Assembly: GCF_026003995.1 (NCBI RefSeq)
Contig: NZ_BPIG01000006.1
Coordinates: 1-64,000 of the forward strand
DNA: 64,000 nt
Source of the DNA: Tepidiforma sp.
Lineage (GTDB): Bacteria > Chloroflexota > Dehalococcoidia > Tepidiformales > Tepidiformaceae
Direction of reading: 5' to 3'
Shown: positions 42,001-52,248 of the stretch, piece after piece
Numbering within the stretch: position 1 is the stretch's first letter
Layout: each line of letters starts with the position of its first letter
Program-made: the position numbers and the translations under genes
The notes under the pieces: model-generated
Told to the model about the DNA's origin: nothing
Seen by the model: the letters and a program-made list of their open reading frames with translations, nothing else
The model's database searches: none

Positions 42001-42944
42001 ACGGCATCGACTTCGCCACCCCCGCGGCCCTCGCCCTCGCGCTCCTCGCGCTGCCGCTCCTCCTCGTCCTCCGCGCCCGCCGCCGCGCCGCCATCCCCGT
42101 CAGCTCGGCTGCCGCCCTGGCCGGGGCCCGGCCCGGCCCCCGCCTCCGCCTGGCGCGGGCGATGCCGGCCCTCCGCGTCCTTGCCGTCGTCCTCCTCGCC
42201 GTCGCCGTCGCCGGCCCGCGCCGCGGCGACGCCCGCACCATCGTCCCCGGCGAAGGCGTCGATATCGTCCTCTCCCTCGACCTCTCCAGTTCGATGCTCC
42301 AGACCTTCGGCGATTCCACCCGCCTCGCCGTCACCAAAGAGGTCGTCCGCGAGTTCATCCGCACCCGCGAGAACGACCGCGTCGGCCTCGTCGTCTTCCA
42401 GCAGGACGCCCTCGCCCTCTCGCCGCCCTCCACCGACTACGCCGCCCTCGACCGCATGGTCGCCGACCTCGATTCGGGCCTCCTGCCCGACGGCACCGGC
42501 ATCGGCGTCGGCCTCGCTGCCGCCCTCACGATGCTCCAGGAATCCACCGCCGCCTCCCGCGTCGTCATCCTCCTCACCGACGGCGAGCACAACGCCCCCT
42601 CCATCCGCCCCGAGGCGGCCGCCGCCCTCGCCGCCGCGCTCAACATCCGCGTCTACACGATCGGCGTCGTCAGCGAATCCCCGCTCGAGCGCGGCCGCGA
42701 AATCGACGAGCGCCTCCTGCGCGCCATCGCCGACCAGACCGGCGGCCGCTACTTCGTCGCCAGCAACCCCGGCCAGCTCCAGGACGTCTACGACGAAATC
42801 TCCTCCCTCGAGCGCTCCCGCATCACCCGCGACGCCTTCGACGACTACGACTACTTCTCGCCGTGGTTCGCAGGCGCTGCCGCCGCCCTGCTGGCCCTCG
42901 AGCTCGCGCTCGCCGGCACCGTCCTCCGGAGGAGCCCGGGATGA
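41997..42944 (+). CDS. VWA-domain membrane protein (BatA-like)
   Basis: A 315-residue protein. It has two N-terminal membrane helices (residues 8-25 and 58-75) and a VWA domain with the MIDAS motif 'LDLSSSM' (D-x-S-x-S), 'GTGIGVGL' (the conserved Thr) and 'ILLTDGEH'. A third membrane helix lies near the C-terminus ('WFAGAAAALLALELALAG'). This is the BatA layout. The metal site looks intact. It overlaps its neighbours by 4 bases on each side. Confidence 0.9.
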   Translation: MNGIDFATPAALALALLALPLLLVLRARRRAAIPVSSAAALAGARPGPRLRLARAMPALRVLAVVLLAVAVAGPRRGDARTIVPGEGVDIVLSLDLSSSMLQTFGDSTRLAVTKEVVREFIRTRENDRVGLVVFQQDALALSPPSTDYAALDRMVADLDSGLLPDGTGIGVGLAAALTMLQESTAASRVVILLTDGEHNAPSIRPEAAAALAAALNIRVYTIGVVSESPLERGREIDERLLRAIADQTGGRYFVASNPGQLQDVYDEISSLERSRITRDAFDDYDYFSPWFAGAAAALLALELALAGTVLRRSPG

Positions 42945-44764
42945 GCGGCCTCTCCTTCGCCCACCCGTGGGTCCTCGTCCTGCTCGCCATCCCGGCCGCG
43001 GCCGCGCTCGCCTGGGCCCTGGGCGTCGTCCGCGGCCGCCGGGCCGCCCGCCGCCTCTCCCGCATCCTGCCCGGGCCGCCCTCCCTGTTCGCAGCGGGCT
43101 GCTACACGGCCGCCGCCGCGCTCGCCATCGCCGCGGCCGCCCAGCCGCGCTGGGGCACCCGCGTTTCCCAGGTGCCCCGCACCGGCGCCGACCTCGTCAT
43201 CGTGATGGACATCTCCCGCAGCATGGACGTCCCGGACGTCGAGCCGTCGCGCATCGCCGCCGCGAAAGCCGCCGCCATCCGCTCCATCGACCGCCTCGCC
43301 GGCGACCGCGTCGGCCTCGTCGTCTTCGCCGGCAGCGCGCGCATCCGCTTCCCGCTCACGACCGACACCGCCGCCGCTGCCCGCGTCATCGAAGGCCTCG
43401 AGACCGGCGTCGTCCTCGTCGAAGGCGGCACCGACGTCGCCCGCGGCCTCGAACTCGCCCTCGAACTCCTCGCCGGCGACGATTCCGCCGGCAGCCTCAT
43501 CCTGCTCATCACCGACGGCGACAACCTCGGCGGCGACGTCGCCGCCGTTGCGCAGCAGCTCCGCCAGTCGGGCGCCGAGCTGCTCATCGCCGGGGCCGGC
43601 ACCCCGGAAGGCGGCATCGTCCCGGCCGTCGACCCGCTCACCGGCCGCACGGGACCCCGCCTCGATGCCGCCGGCCAGCCGATCACCTCCCGGCTCGATG
43701 AAGGCTTCCTCCGGTCGCTCGCCGCGGCCAGCGGCGGCCGCTACCTCGGCAGCGACCTCAGCGTCGTGCCGGGCGTCGTCGAAGGCCGCGTCCGCGCGCT
43801 CGAGCGCGCCCGCCTCGATGAACGCACCACCACGCTGCCGGTCGAACGCTTTCAGTGGTTCGCCGGCGCTGCGCTCGCGCTCCTCGTGCTCGGCACGGCC
43901 TGGGAGCGCATCCGCCCCCGCCGCCCCGCCGTGCTGCTGCCGGCCGCCCTCCTCGCGCTCCTCCTCGGCGGCTGCGCCACCCCCGCCTACCAGGCGAACG
44001 AACGCGGCCGCGAGGCCCTCGCCGCCGGCGACGCCGATGCCGCCATCGACGCCTTCCTCGAAGCCCAGGTCGCCCGGCCGAACGACCCGGACATCACGCT
44101 CAACCTCGCCGCCGCCTACCACGCCGCCGGCCGCTACGAGGACGCCATCCGCGCCGCCCGGCGCGCCCTCGAATCCAACGACCCCGACATCCGCCGGCGC
44201 GCGTTCGCGAGCATCGGCCACCACCAGTTCGAAGCCGGCCGCCTGCAGGAGGCTCTCTCCGCCTTCCGCGATGCCCTCATCATCGCCCCGTCCGACGACG
44301 CCTCGCGCCACGACTTCGAAGTCGTCTTGCGCCTCCTCTATCCGCCGCCGCCCGAGACGCCGTCGCCGTCCCCCTCCCCTTCGCCATCGCCCGGCGCCTC
44401 CCCATCCCCTGGCCAAAACGGCGAGGGCACCCCCGGCGCCGGGCAGGGGACGCCCGCCCCGGGCGACGGCACGCCGGCCCCCGGCCAGGGCGGCCAGGCC
44501 CCGGTGCCCGGCGCCTCCCCGGCCGGCACCCCGGGCGCCACCGGCACGCCTGTCCCCGGGCAGGGCGGCCAGCCCGGCCCCACCATCGCCCAGCTCAACC
44601 GCCAGATCGAAGCCATCGACCGGCAGGTCCAGCAGCTCCTCCTGGAAGCCGGCGAGCAGCCGACCCCCGCCCAGGCGCTCCGCATCCTCGAACTCCTCGC
44701 CGAGCGCAGCCGCCTCGCCCAGCTCCGCGATGCGCTCGCCGGCAGCCCCGGCACCGACTACTGA
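42941..44764 (+). CDS. VWA-TPR fusion (BatB-BatC-like) membrane protein
   Basis: A 607-residue fusion. Residues 1-325 are BatB-like: two N-terminal helices, VWA with MIDAS 'MDISRSM', 'EGGTDVARGL' and 'LLITDGDN', and a membrane helix near 310-325. A second hydrophobic stretch 'AALLALLLGGC' (about 333-347) ends in a lipobox-like Cys, then two TPR-type repeats (about 355-460). A Pro/Ser/Gly/Thr-rich low-complexity linker ('PSPSPSPSPSPGASPSPG') follows, then a C-terminal helix. Last gene of the MoxR operon. Fusion of normally separate BatB and BatC genes. Confidence 0.85.
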   Translation: MSGLSFAHPWVLVLLAIPAAAALAWALGVVRGRRAARRLSRILPGPPSLFAAGCYTAAAALAIAAAAQPRWGTRVSQVPRTGADLVIVMDISRSMDVPDVEPSRIAAAKAAAIRSIDRLAGDRVGLVVFAGSARIRFPLTTDTAAAARVIEGLETGVVLVEGGTDVARGLELALELLAGDDSAGSLILLITDGDNLGGDVAAVAQQLRQSGAELLIAGAGTPEGGIVPAVDPLTGRTGPRLDAAGQPITSRLDEGFLRSLAAASGGRYLGSDLSVVPGVVEGRVRALERARLDERTTTLPVERFQWFAGAALALLVLGTAWERIRPRRPAVLLPAALLALLLGGCATPAYQANERGREALAAGDADAAIDAFLEAQVARPNDPDITLNLAAAYHAAGRYEDAIRAARRALESNDPDIRRRAFASIGHHQFEAGRLQEALSAFRDALIIAPSDDASRHDFEVVLRLLYPPPPETPSPSPSPSPSPGASPSPGQNGEGTPGAGQGTPAPGDGTPAPGQGGQAPVPGASPAGTPGATGTPVPGQGGQPGPTIAQLNRQIEAIDRQVQQLLLEAGEQPTPAQALRILELLAERSRLAQLRDALAGSPGTDY

Positions 44765-44833
44765 CCTTCGGCCGGCCGGCCCTGCCCCGCCCGGCCGATG
44801 ACCGGCGGCGATGCCCTTCCGCATCCTGCTGCC

Positions 44834-45289
44834 ATGCGCGCCGCGCTCCCCTTCGCCGCCGTCCTCCTGCTCGCCGTGCCGCTTGCGGCGTCCGCATGCG
44901 GCGGCGATGAGCAACCGGCTCTCGTCGAGGTCTCGCTCGTCTACCCGGTCGCCGAGATGACCGGCTTCCGTCCCGTCCGGCGCACGCTGCCGGCCGGCGC
45001 CGACCCCCTGCCGGCCGCCCTCGAGCTGCTCCTCGTCGGCCCAACCGCCGAGGAGCGCGCCGCCGCCGGCGTGGTCAGCCCCTTCCCGCCGGGCACGCGG
45101 CTGCTCGGCGTCTCCCGGGAGGGCGCTGCGGTCACCGTCGACCTCTCCGCCGAAGTGCTCGGGTACGGCGGCGGCTCCGCGGCGGTCCTCGCCATCGAAG
45201 GTGCCATCGGCCGCACCGTCAGCGCTATCGTCCCCGGCGCCGAAACCGTCATCCTCGTCGAAGGCCAGCCCGGCCGGCTCCAGCCCTGA
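44834..45289 (+). CDS. GerMN-domain lipoprotein
   Basis: A 151-residue lipoprotein. The signal 'LPFAAVLLLAVPLAASAC' ends in the lipobox cysteine near residue 20. A GerMN domain follows ('LEVSLVYPVAEMTG'-like start, 'LPAALELLLVGPTAEE', 'GTRLLGVSREGAAVTVDLSA'). GerMN domains occur in germination and cell-wall-associated lipoproteins; no sporulation is implied here. The ATG at 44834 gives a proper signal peptide; a GTG/ATG further upstream would add a non-signal extension. Confidence 0.8.
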   Translation: MRAALPFAAVLLLAVPLAASACGGDEQPALVEVSLVYPVAEMTGFRPVRRTLPAGADPLPAALELLLVGPTAEERAAAGVVSPFPPGTRLLGVSREGAAVTVDLSAEVLGYGGGSAAVLAIEGAIGRTVSAIVPGAETVILVEGQPGRLQP

Positions 45290-45312
45290 CACCCGCGCCG
45301 CCCGCCGTGCCG

Positions 45313-45318
45313 TACACT
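45313..45318 (+). promoter_or_regulatory. -10 box of leaderless promoter for the Lrp-like gene
   Basis: TACACT with a 6-base spacer to the ATG at 45325; it rules out the GTG at 45307 as start. Confidence 0.5.
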
Positions 45319-45324
45319 CCATCC

Positions 45325-45570
45325 ATGCGCGCCGTTTTCGTGATGATCAAAACCGAGCCCGGCCACACCACCGACGTCGCCAACCGCGTCGCCGAGGTCC
45401 CCGCCTTCTCCGAGTGCTACAGCATCACCGGCCAGTACGACCTCCTCGCCAAGCTCTACGTCGACGACATCGACAGCATCGGCCGGGTCATCGAGCGCGA
45501 CATCCAGTCCATCCCGCACGTCCGCGAAACGTTCACCCTCCTCACCTTCGAGGCCTTCGGGGTGCGCTGA
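45325..45570 (+). CDS. Stand-alone Lrp/AsnC ligand-binding (RAM) domain protein
   Basis: An 81-residue protein equal to the RAM effector domain of Lrp/AsnC regulators without the DNA-binding half: 'MRAVFVMIKTEPGHTTDVAN', 'CYSITGQYDLLAKLYVDDID' and 'TFTLLTFEAF'. Such stand-alone domains bind amino acids or regulate partner Lrp proteins. The start is set by the -10 box. The CtaG gene follows 3 bases after its stop. Confidence 0.85.
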   Translation: MRAVFVMIKTEPGHTTDVANRVAEVPAFSECYSITGQYDLLAKLYVDDIDSIGRVIERDIQSIPHVRETFTLLTFEAFGVR

Positions 45571-45573
45571 CCC

Positions 45574-46443
45574 GTGACCGTCGCCGGCTGGACGCTCGAC
45601 CCGTTCTGGCTCCCCCTCCTCGCCGCCGCGGCGCTGCTCTACGCCCGCGCCTGGCGAGCCGCCGGCGGCCGCCACCCGGGCTGGCGCCTCGGCTGTTTCG
45701 CGGCCGGGCTCGTCATCGTCGCCGCCGCCACGGTTACTCCGCTCGAATCCCTTGGCAACCGCGTCCTTTGGGTCAACTTCACCGGCTTCCTCGCGCTCAC
45801 CATGGCCGCGCCGCCGCTCCTCCTCCTCGGCGCGCCGCTCACGCTCGCCTTCCGCGCCGCGGGCCCGGCCGGCCGCCGCCGCCTCCGCCGCTCCGTCCGC
45901 AGCCGCCTCGTGAAGGCGCTGACGTTCCCAGTCTTCACCTGGCTCCTGTTCGCCGTCGTGACCTACCTCTGGCAGTTCACCCGGCTCACCGACCTCGCCG
46001 CGACGAACTGGCTCCTCCGCGACCTCCAGCTCGCCACCTTGCTCCTCACCGGCCTCCTCTTCTGGCTGCCCGCCCTCGCCATCGACCCGGTCGGCCGGCG
46101 GCTGCCGTACCCGCTGCGCGCCCTCTACGTCTTCGTCGAAATGACCCACAAGGCGCTCTTCGGCGGCATGTTCCTCAGCATGAACACCGCCATGCACGCC
46201 GGCTTCGCCGAGCGCGCCCCGGCCTGGGCGCCCGAGCCCATCGCCGACCAGCGCATCGCCATCATGATCCTCTGGCTCGCCGGCAACCTGCTTTTCGTCG
46301 CCGCCCTCGCCAGCATCATCGTCGGCTGGGTCCGCTACGAAGCCCGCAGCCAGCGCCGCATCGACCGCCGCCTCGCCCTCCAGCGCGAAGCCGAGCGCCG
46401 CCGCCGCGCCGCCCTCGAGCAGGTCTTCCACCGCCCCCTCTGA
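45574..46443 (+). CDS. Cytochrome c oxidase assembly protein (CtaG/caa3-type)
   Basis: A 289-residue membrane protein with about seven helices. 'LWVNFTGFLALTMAAPPLLL', 'TYLWQFTRLTDLA' and 'EMTHKALFGGMFLSMNTAMH' match the Caa3_CtaG family. These proteins help insert copper or otherwise assemble heme-copper oxidases, suggesting aerobic respiration. The GTG start lies 3 bases after the Lrp-like gene. The C-terminus is a basic helix ('RRIDRRLALQREAERRRR'). No oxidase subunit genes are in the window. Confidence 0.85.
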   Translation: MTVAGWTLDPFWLPLLAAAALLYARAWRAAGGRHPGWRLGCFAAGLVIVAAATVTPLESLGNRVLWVNFTGFLALTMAAPPLLLLGAPLTLAFRAAGPAGRRRLRRSVRSRLVKALTFPVFTWLLFAVVTYLWQFTRLTDLAATNWLLRDLQLATLLLTGLLFWLPALAIDPVGRRLPYPLRALYVFVEMTHKALFGGMFLSMNTAMHAGFAERAPAWAPEPIADQRIAIMILWLAGNLLFVAALASIIVGWVRYEARSQRRIDRRLALQREAERRRRAALEQVFHRPL

Positions 46444-46455
46444 AGCGCCCGCCCC

Positions 46456-46956
46456 TCAGCGGTAGTTGCCGAACTTCAGCTCGACCCCCCAGTCCTGCGC
46501 CTTCACGTCCCGGATCACCTGCTGCAGCTCGTCCCGGCTCGGCGAACTCACCCGCACCGCGTCGCCCTGCACCTGCGCCTGCGCCTTCTTGTACTTCTGG
46601 TCCTTGATGAACTTCACGATCTTCCGCGCAATCTCCGGCTCGATCCCCTGGACGATCGTCACCTCCTGCCGCAGCGTCCCGCCGGAGGCCTTCTGCGGCG
46701 TCCCGCGCACGAGGTTCTTCAGCGGCACGTTCCGCGCCACCATCCGCTGCGCCACCACCTGCCACATCGCCTCGAGCTTGTAGTCGTCCTGCGCATGCAG
46801 CACGAACCGCGTCGTCCCGTGGTCGTAATCGATTTCCGCCACGACTCCCTTGAAGTCGAACCGGTTCGCAATCTCCTTCCGCGCCTGGTTGATGGCGTTC
46901 GCCACCTCCATCAGGTCCGCGCCCGTCGTGATGTCGAAACTCTCGTCCTTCGCCAT
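46456..46956 (-). CDS. YajQ-family nucleotide (c-di-GMP)-binding protein
   Basis: A 166-residue protein with two ferredoxin-like halves: 'FDITTGADLMEVANAINQAR' with 'IANRFDFKG', and the second half 'GIEPEIARKIVKFIKDQKYK' with 'VQGDAVRVSSPSRDELQQVI'. YajQ proteins bind nucleic acid or c-di-GMP; c-di-GMP enzymes are encoded at 55443 and 59165. The ATG at 46956 is chosen because a TACGCT -10 box ends 7 bases before it; a TTG two codons earlier is less likely. Confidence 0.92.
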   Translation of the reverse strand: MAKDESFDITTGADLMEVANAINQARKEIANRFDFKGVVAEIDYDHGTTRFVLHAQDDYKLEAMWQVVAQRMVARNVPLKNLVRGTPQKASGGTLRQEVTIVQGIEPEIARKIVKFIKDQKYKKAQAQVQGDAVRVSSPSRDELQQVIRDVKAQDWGVELKFGNYR

Positions 46957-46963
46957 GCCCAAG

Positions 46964-46969
46964 AGCGTA
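46964..46969 (-). promoter_or_regulatory. -10 box of leaderless YajQ promoter
   Basis: TACGCT on the minus strand, 7-base spacer to the ATG at 46956. Confidence 0.4.
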
Positions 46970-47081
46970 GCCCGCAGCCCGCCCGAAACGCATCCCGGAG
47001 GTCTCCCACCCCCGCCGCCGGCTCGTGTACAGTTACCGTTGGCCGCCCGGCCAAAACCTTCGCCCCTACCGGAGTCCTCCC

Positions 47082-48749
<1,668 letters not shown>

Positions 48750-48761
48750 CCTTTCCGCTCG

Positions 48762-49925
48762 ATGCCCCGCGCCCACGTCGCCCGCCGCACCAGCGTCTTC
48801 AGCGAGTCGGTCATCCGCGAGATGACCCGCCTCGCCATGCTCCACGGCGCGATGAACCTCGCCCAGGGCTACCCCGACTTCCCCGCGCCCGCCTTCATCA
48901 AGCAGGCCGCAATCGACGCCATCAACGCCGACATCAACCAGTACGCCATCACCTGGGGCTCGCCCCGCCTCCGCCGCGCCATCGCCGACAAGACCCGCCG
49001 CCTCTACGGCCTCGACCTCGACCCCGACCGCGAAATCACCGTCACCTGCGGCGCCACCGAGGCGATGATGTGCGCCATGCTCGCCGTCGTCGAAGAAGGC
49101 GACGAGGTCATCGTCTTCGAACCGTTCTACGAGAACTACGTCCCCGATGCCGCCATGTCCGGCGCGAAGCTCGTCTTCGTCACCCTCCGCGGCGAAGGCT
49201 TCTCCTTCGACCCCGACGAGCTCCGCCGCGCCTTCTCGCCGCGCACCCGCGCCATCATCGTCAACACGCCGAACAACCCGAGCGGCAAAGTCTTCACCCG
49301 CGCCGAACTCGAGGAGATCGCCGCCCTCTGCCAGGAGTTCGATACCCTCTGCATCACCGACGAAATCTACGAGCACATCCTCTACGACCACCACGAGCAC
49401 GTGCCGATGGCCACCCTGCCCGGCATGTACGAGCGCACCATCACCATCAGCGGCCTCTCCAAGACCTTCTCGGTCACCGGCTGGCGGCTCGGCTACCTCA
49501 TCGCCCCGCCCCACCTCTCCGACGCCCTCCGCAAGGTGCACGACTTCCTCACCGTCGGCGCGCCGGCCCCGCTGCAGGAGGCCGCGGCCATCGCCATCGA
49601 ACAGGCCGACAGCTACTACCCCGAACTCCGCACCATGTACGCCGAAAAGCGCGCCATCCTGCTCGATGCGCTCCGCCGCGCCGGCTTCGCCTGCCACCAG
49701 CCCGAGGGCGCCTACTACATCATGGCCGACTTCTCCGCCCTCGGCTTCGACGGCGACGACACCGCCTTCGCCCACCACCTCATCCGCGATATCGGTGTCG
49801 CGCCGGTTCCCGGCTCGAGCTTCTACCGGCCCGGCAGCGGGGCGGGCAGCCGCATGGTCCGCTTCACCTTCTCGAAGTCCGAAGAGACCCTGCGCGAAGC
49901 CGCCCGCCGGCTCGCCAGCCGCTGA
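48762..49925 (+). CDS. Class I/II pyridoxal-phosphate aminotransferase
   Basis: A 387-residue fold-type I aminotransferase. 'MNLAQGYPDFPAPAFIKQAA' is near the N-terminus, with 'NTPNNPSGKVFTRAEL', the PLP-phosphate loop 'TCGATEAM', the Schiff-base lysine in 'SGLSKTFSVTGWRLGY' and a C-terminal arginine in 'RMVRFTFSKS'. It resembles kynurenine aminotransferase/methionine aminotransferase-type enzymes. Starts 12 bases after the mutase stop, so probably co-transcribed. Exact amino acid unknown. Confidence 0.9.
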   Translation: MPRAHVARRTSVFSESVIREMTRLAMLHGAMNLAQGYPDFPAPAFIKQAAIDAINADINQYAITWGSPRLRRAIADKTRRLYGLDLDPDREITVTCGATEAMMCAMLAVVEEGDEVIVFEPFYENYVPDAAMSGAKLVFVTLRGEGFSFDPDELRRAFSPRTRAIIVNTPNNPSGKVFTRAELEEIAALCQEFDTLCITDEIYEHILYDHHEHVPMATLPGMYERTITISGLSKTFSVTGWRLGYLIAPPHLSDALRKVHDFLTVGAPAPLQEAAAIAIEQADSYYPELRTMYAEKRAILLDALRRAGFACHQPEGAYYIMADFSALGFDGDDTAFAHHLIRDIGVAPVPGSSFYRPGSGAGSRMVRFTFSKSEETLREAARRLASR

Positions 49926-49931
49926 GCCCCA

Positions 49932-50528
49932 TCACGGCAGCAGCACCACCGGCACGAGCACGATCTTCGTGTCCGAGCCGTCGCGCGCGCTCTGCTGGTA
50001 AACGCGCAGGCACCCCGGCGTCGGCTGGTTCACCGAAAAGGTCAGCTGCACGCTGAACGGCGAGAGCACCTGCCCCTGCTGGGCCATGCCGACGACGTGG
50101 GCGAGCTGGTTCTGCTGCGCGTCCAGCAGCTCGGCCTGGAAGGTCGCTTCGAACGCCTCCACCATCCCCGTCACCGTCAGCGGGCTCGTCACGCTCGCGT
50201 TCGGCGCCGGCTGCGTCACGACCGCGACGTTCGCGGGCGCCGGGTCCGGGTTCGGCGGGCACACGCCGGTCATCTGCACCGTCGTCGGCCCTGCCGGGGT
50301 CGGCCGTCCCGGGGTCGCCGGCGGCGTGGGCGAGGCTGCCGTCGGCGGGGCCGCGGTGGGGGTTGGCGCCGGCGGCGAAGACGGGGACGAAGCCGGGCGG
50401 GTCGGCTCCCCGGCGGTCGGCGGCGGCGCCGCCCCGTCGTCCCGGTCGCTGCATGCCCCGAGCACGGCACCCGCCGCCGCGAGCAGCGCAGCCGCCGCGG
50501 CCATCCTCAGCCATCCGTTCCGGTCCAT
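49932..50528 (-). CDS. Lipoprotein with Gmad2-type immunoglobulin-like domain
   Basis: A 198-residue lipoprotein. The signal peptide ends in 'VLGAC' (cysteine near residue 26), a 55-residue Pro/Thr/Ser-rich linker follows, and then a beta domain with 'VVTQPAPNASVTSPLTVTG' and 'FEATFQAELLDAQ' typical of Gmad2-like domains. Probably anchored on the outer face of the cytoplasmic membrane. The ATG follows GGAGGGAGCAGC. Convergent with the aminotransferase, 6 bases apart. Confidence 0.75.
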   Translation of the reverse strand: MDRNGWLRMAAAAALLAAAGAVLGACSDRDDGAAPPPTAGEPTRPASSPSSPPAPTPTAAPPTAASPTPPATPGRPTPAGPTTVQMTGVCPPNPDPAPANVAVVTQPAPNASVTSPLTVTGMVEAFEATFQAELLDAQQNQLAHVVGMAQQGQVLSPFSVQLTFSVNQPTPGCLRVYQQSARDGSDTKIVLVPVVLLP

Positions 50529-50625
50529 GCTGCTCCCTCCAGGGGGCGCCCTCAGGGGCGCACACTCCCAGCGTAGACCGGCAGCGCAAGGTTCTCCTTA
50601 CACGGAGGCGTTCGTGCCCGCGGCG

Positions 50626-51146
50626 CTAGATGGAGAAGCCCATCCCCTGCGCGCCCTTGATGGTGTTCACCTCGCCCAGGTGCATGAACCCGTGCGTCAT
50701 GACCACCTGCCGGAGCACCTTCCACTTCGGCATCTCGCCGAGCGGCCGGATCTGCTGGACCTGCTCCAGCTCCTCCTGCGGCACGTTCTTCACGAACTCG
50801 AGCGTCACCGCCTTCACCCGCTGGCAGTACTCCCGCAGCGGCTCGACCGAGACGCGGAGCGCCCGCGCATCCTCCAGCGACATCCCGGTCCCCTGCCCAA
50901 CCACGGCAGCCCGAGCCGCTCCGCGAACCCCTCGCTCATCCACACCGTCGGCTTCCGCCCCTGCAACACGAAGTTCACGATGTCGTCCTGCGTCCGCAGC
51001 GTATGCCAGGCGTTGAAGCCGATGCTCACCGTCTTCCCCGGCGGCAGCCAGTTCGCCTGCTCGTCCGTCAGGCCTTTCAGCGCGTCGTCGAACCAGTCGT
51101 TCAGCTGCTCGATCCCGTCGATCAGCATCTCGCGAATCCCGGTCAT
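50626..51146 (-). CDS. DinB/DUF664-type four-helix protein, frameshifted as sequenced
   Basis: N-terminal part 'MLIDGIEQLNDWFDDALKGL' to 'AERLGLPWLG' and C-terminal part 'QGTGMSLEDARALRVSVEPL' to 'THGFMHLGEVNTIKGAQGMG' lie in two frames. One missing G near 50895 (CCCCTGCCCAA for CCCCTGGCCCAA) joins them into a 173-residue DinB-like protein. The metal-binding histidines would be in 'NAWHTLR' and 'THGFMHLGE'. DinB-like proteins are thiol-linked or metal-dependent transferases of varied function. A GGAGGAGG site precedes the ATG. Confidence 0.75.
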
Positions 51147-51217
51147 GCGTCGTTCCTCCTCCTGGGCAGATGCTCAGTGCGTGCGCCCGGCGAGTCTATA
51201 CGGCCCGGTAAGTTTCT

Positions 51218-52207
51218 TCAAACAACCGTGCTGGGCAGCGCCAGGTCGGCCGCCTGCAACAGCCGCCGCTCCCCCCGCCGCGCGAGGTCCGCGTGCCGCA
51301 CCAGCGCGTACAGCGCCTCCATCCGCGGCGCTGCGATTCCGAGCTCCCGCGCCCGCCGCACGGGGTTCCCGAGGATCGCCTCCGACTCCAGCGGCCGCCC
51401 CAGCACGTAATCGATCACCATGCTCGTCCGGTAGTCGCCCATCGTTTCCGTCTGGGCGAACATCCGCGCCACCACGTCGTCCTCGTCGAGCCGCGCACCG
51501 CTCCCGGCCGCCTCGAGGTCGGCGTTGCCAGCCCGCACCACCTCACGCATCGCGCCCTCGGCGAAGGCCCGCAGCTCCGGGTCGCGCAGGATCGTGTGCG
51601 TCCCGACGCCGCCCGCAGCCACGCTCAGCCCGTTGAACGGCACGTTCCAGCAGAGCTTCTCCCACCGCGCGAACTGCAGGTTCGGCGCCACCACCGTTTC
51701 GATCCCGGCGCTCCGCAGCAGCTCTGCCAGCGCCGCGCACGCCGCCGGGTCGTCGCCGAGGTGTCCGATGGAGACCCGGCCGTAGTCGAGGTGGTGGATG
51801 ACACCCGGCTCGCCCCGGTTGATGCAGACGAACGCCATCCCGCCGAACACCCGCTCCGCTCCGAACCGCTCTGCCAGCCGCTGCTCGTTCCCGAGCCCGT
51901 TCATGAGCGCCACGATGCGCGTGCCCGGCCCCGCGCAGGGCGCGATGAGCTCCGCCGCCTCGCCGATCGCCGTCGCCTTCAGCGCGCACATCACCCAGTC
52001 CGCCGGTCCCATCTCGCGCGGGTCGCGGAAGCACTGCACCTCGCGCAGGTGGAAATCGCCGTCCTTGCTGAACACCCGGAGCCCGTTCGTCCGCCACGCC
52101 TCGTACTCGCTCCGGACGAGGAACCGGACGTCGTGGCCGGCGAGCGCGAGCCGCCCGCCATAGTACCCGCCGACCGCGCCGGAGCCGATGACCGCAACCG
52201 TTGCCAC
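51218..52207 (-). CDS. Ketopantoate reductase-family oxidoreductase
   Basis: A 329-residue ApbA/PanE-type enzyme. The N-terminal Rossmann loop 'VAVIGSGAVGGYYGGRLALA' binds NADPH. 'CALKATAIGEAAELIAP' and 'NGLGNEQRLAERFGAERV' belong to the catalytic domain, and a C-terminal helical domain contains 'ARWEKLCWNVPFNGLSVAAG' (the conserved Lys region). It may reduce ketopantoate for coenzyme A or another 2-oxo acid. A TATCCT -10 box ends 6 bases before the GTG at 52207, which fixes the start. Confidence 0.88.
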   Translation of the reverse strand: MATVAVIGSGAVGGYYGGRLALAGHDVRFLVRSEYEAWRTNGLRVFSKDGDFHLREVQCFRDPREMGPADWVMCALKATAIGEAAELIAPCAGPGTRIVALMNGLGNEQRLAERFGAERVFGGMAFVCINRGEPGVIHHLDYGRVSIGHLGDDPAACAALAELLRSAGIETVVAPNLQFARWEKLCWNVPFNGLSVAAGGVGTHTILRDPELRAFAEGAMREVVRAGNADLEAAGSGARLDEDDVVARMFAQTETMGDYRTSMVIDYVLGRPLESEAILGNPVRRARELGIAAPRMEALYALVRHADLARRGERRLLQAADLALPSTVV

Positions 52208-52213
52208 CCGCGC

Positions 52214-52219
52214 AGGATA
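52214..52219 (-). promoter_or_regulatory. -10 box of leaderless promoter for the ketopantoate reductase
   Basis: TATCCT on the minus strand, 6-base spacer to the GTG at 52207. Confidence 0.5.
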
Positions 52220-52248
52220 CGGAATCCGCACCTGCCGGGGCAGCCCCC

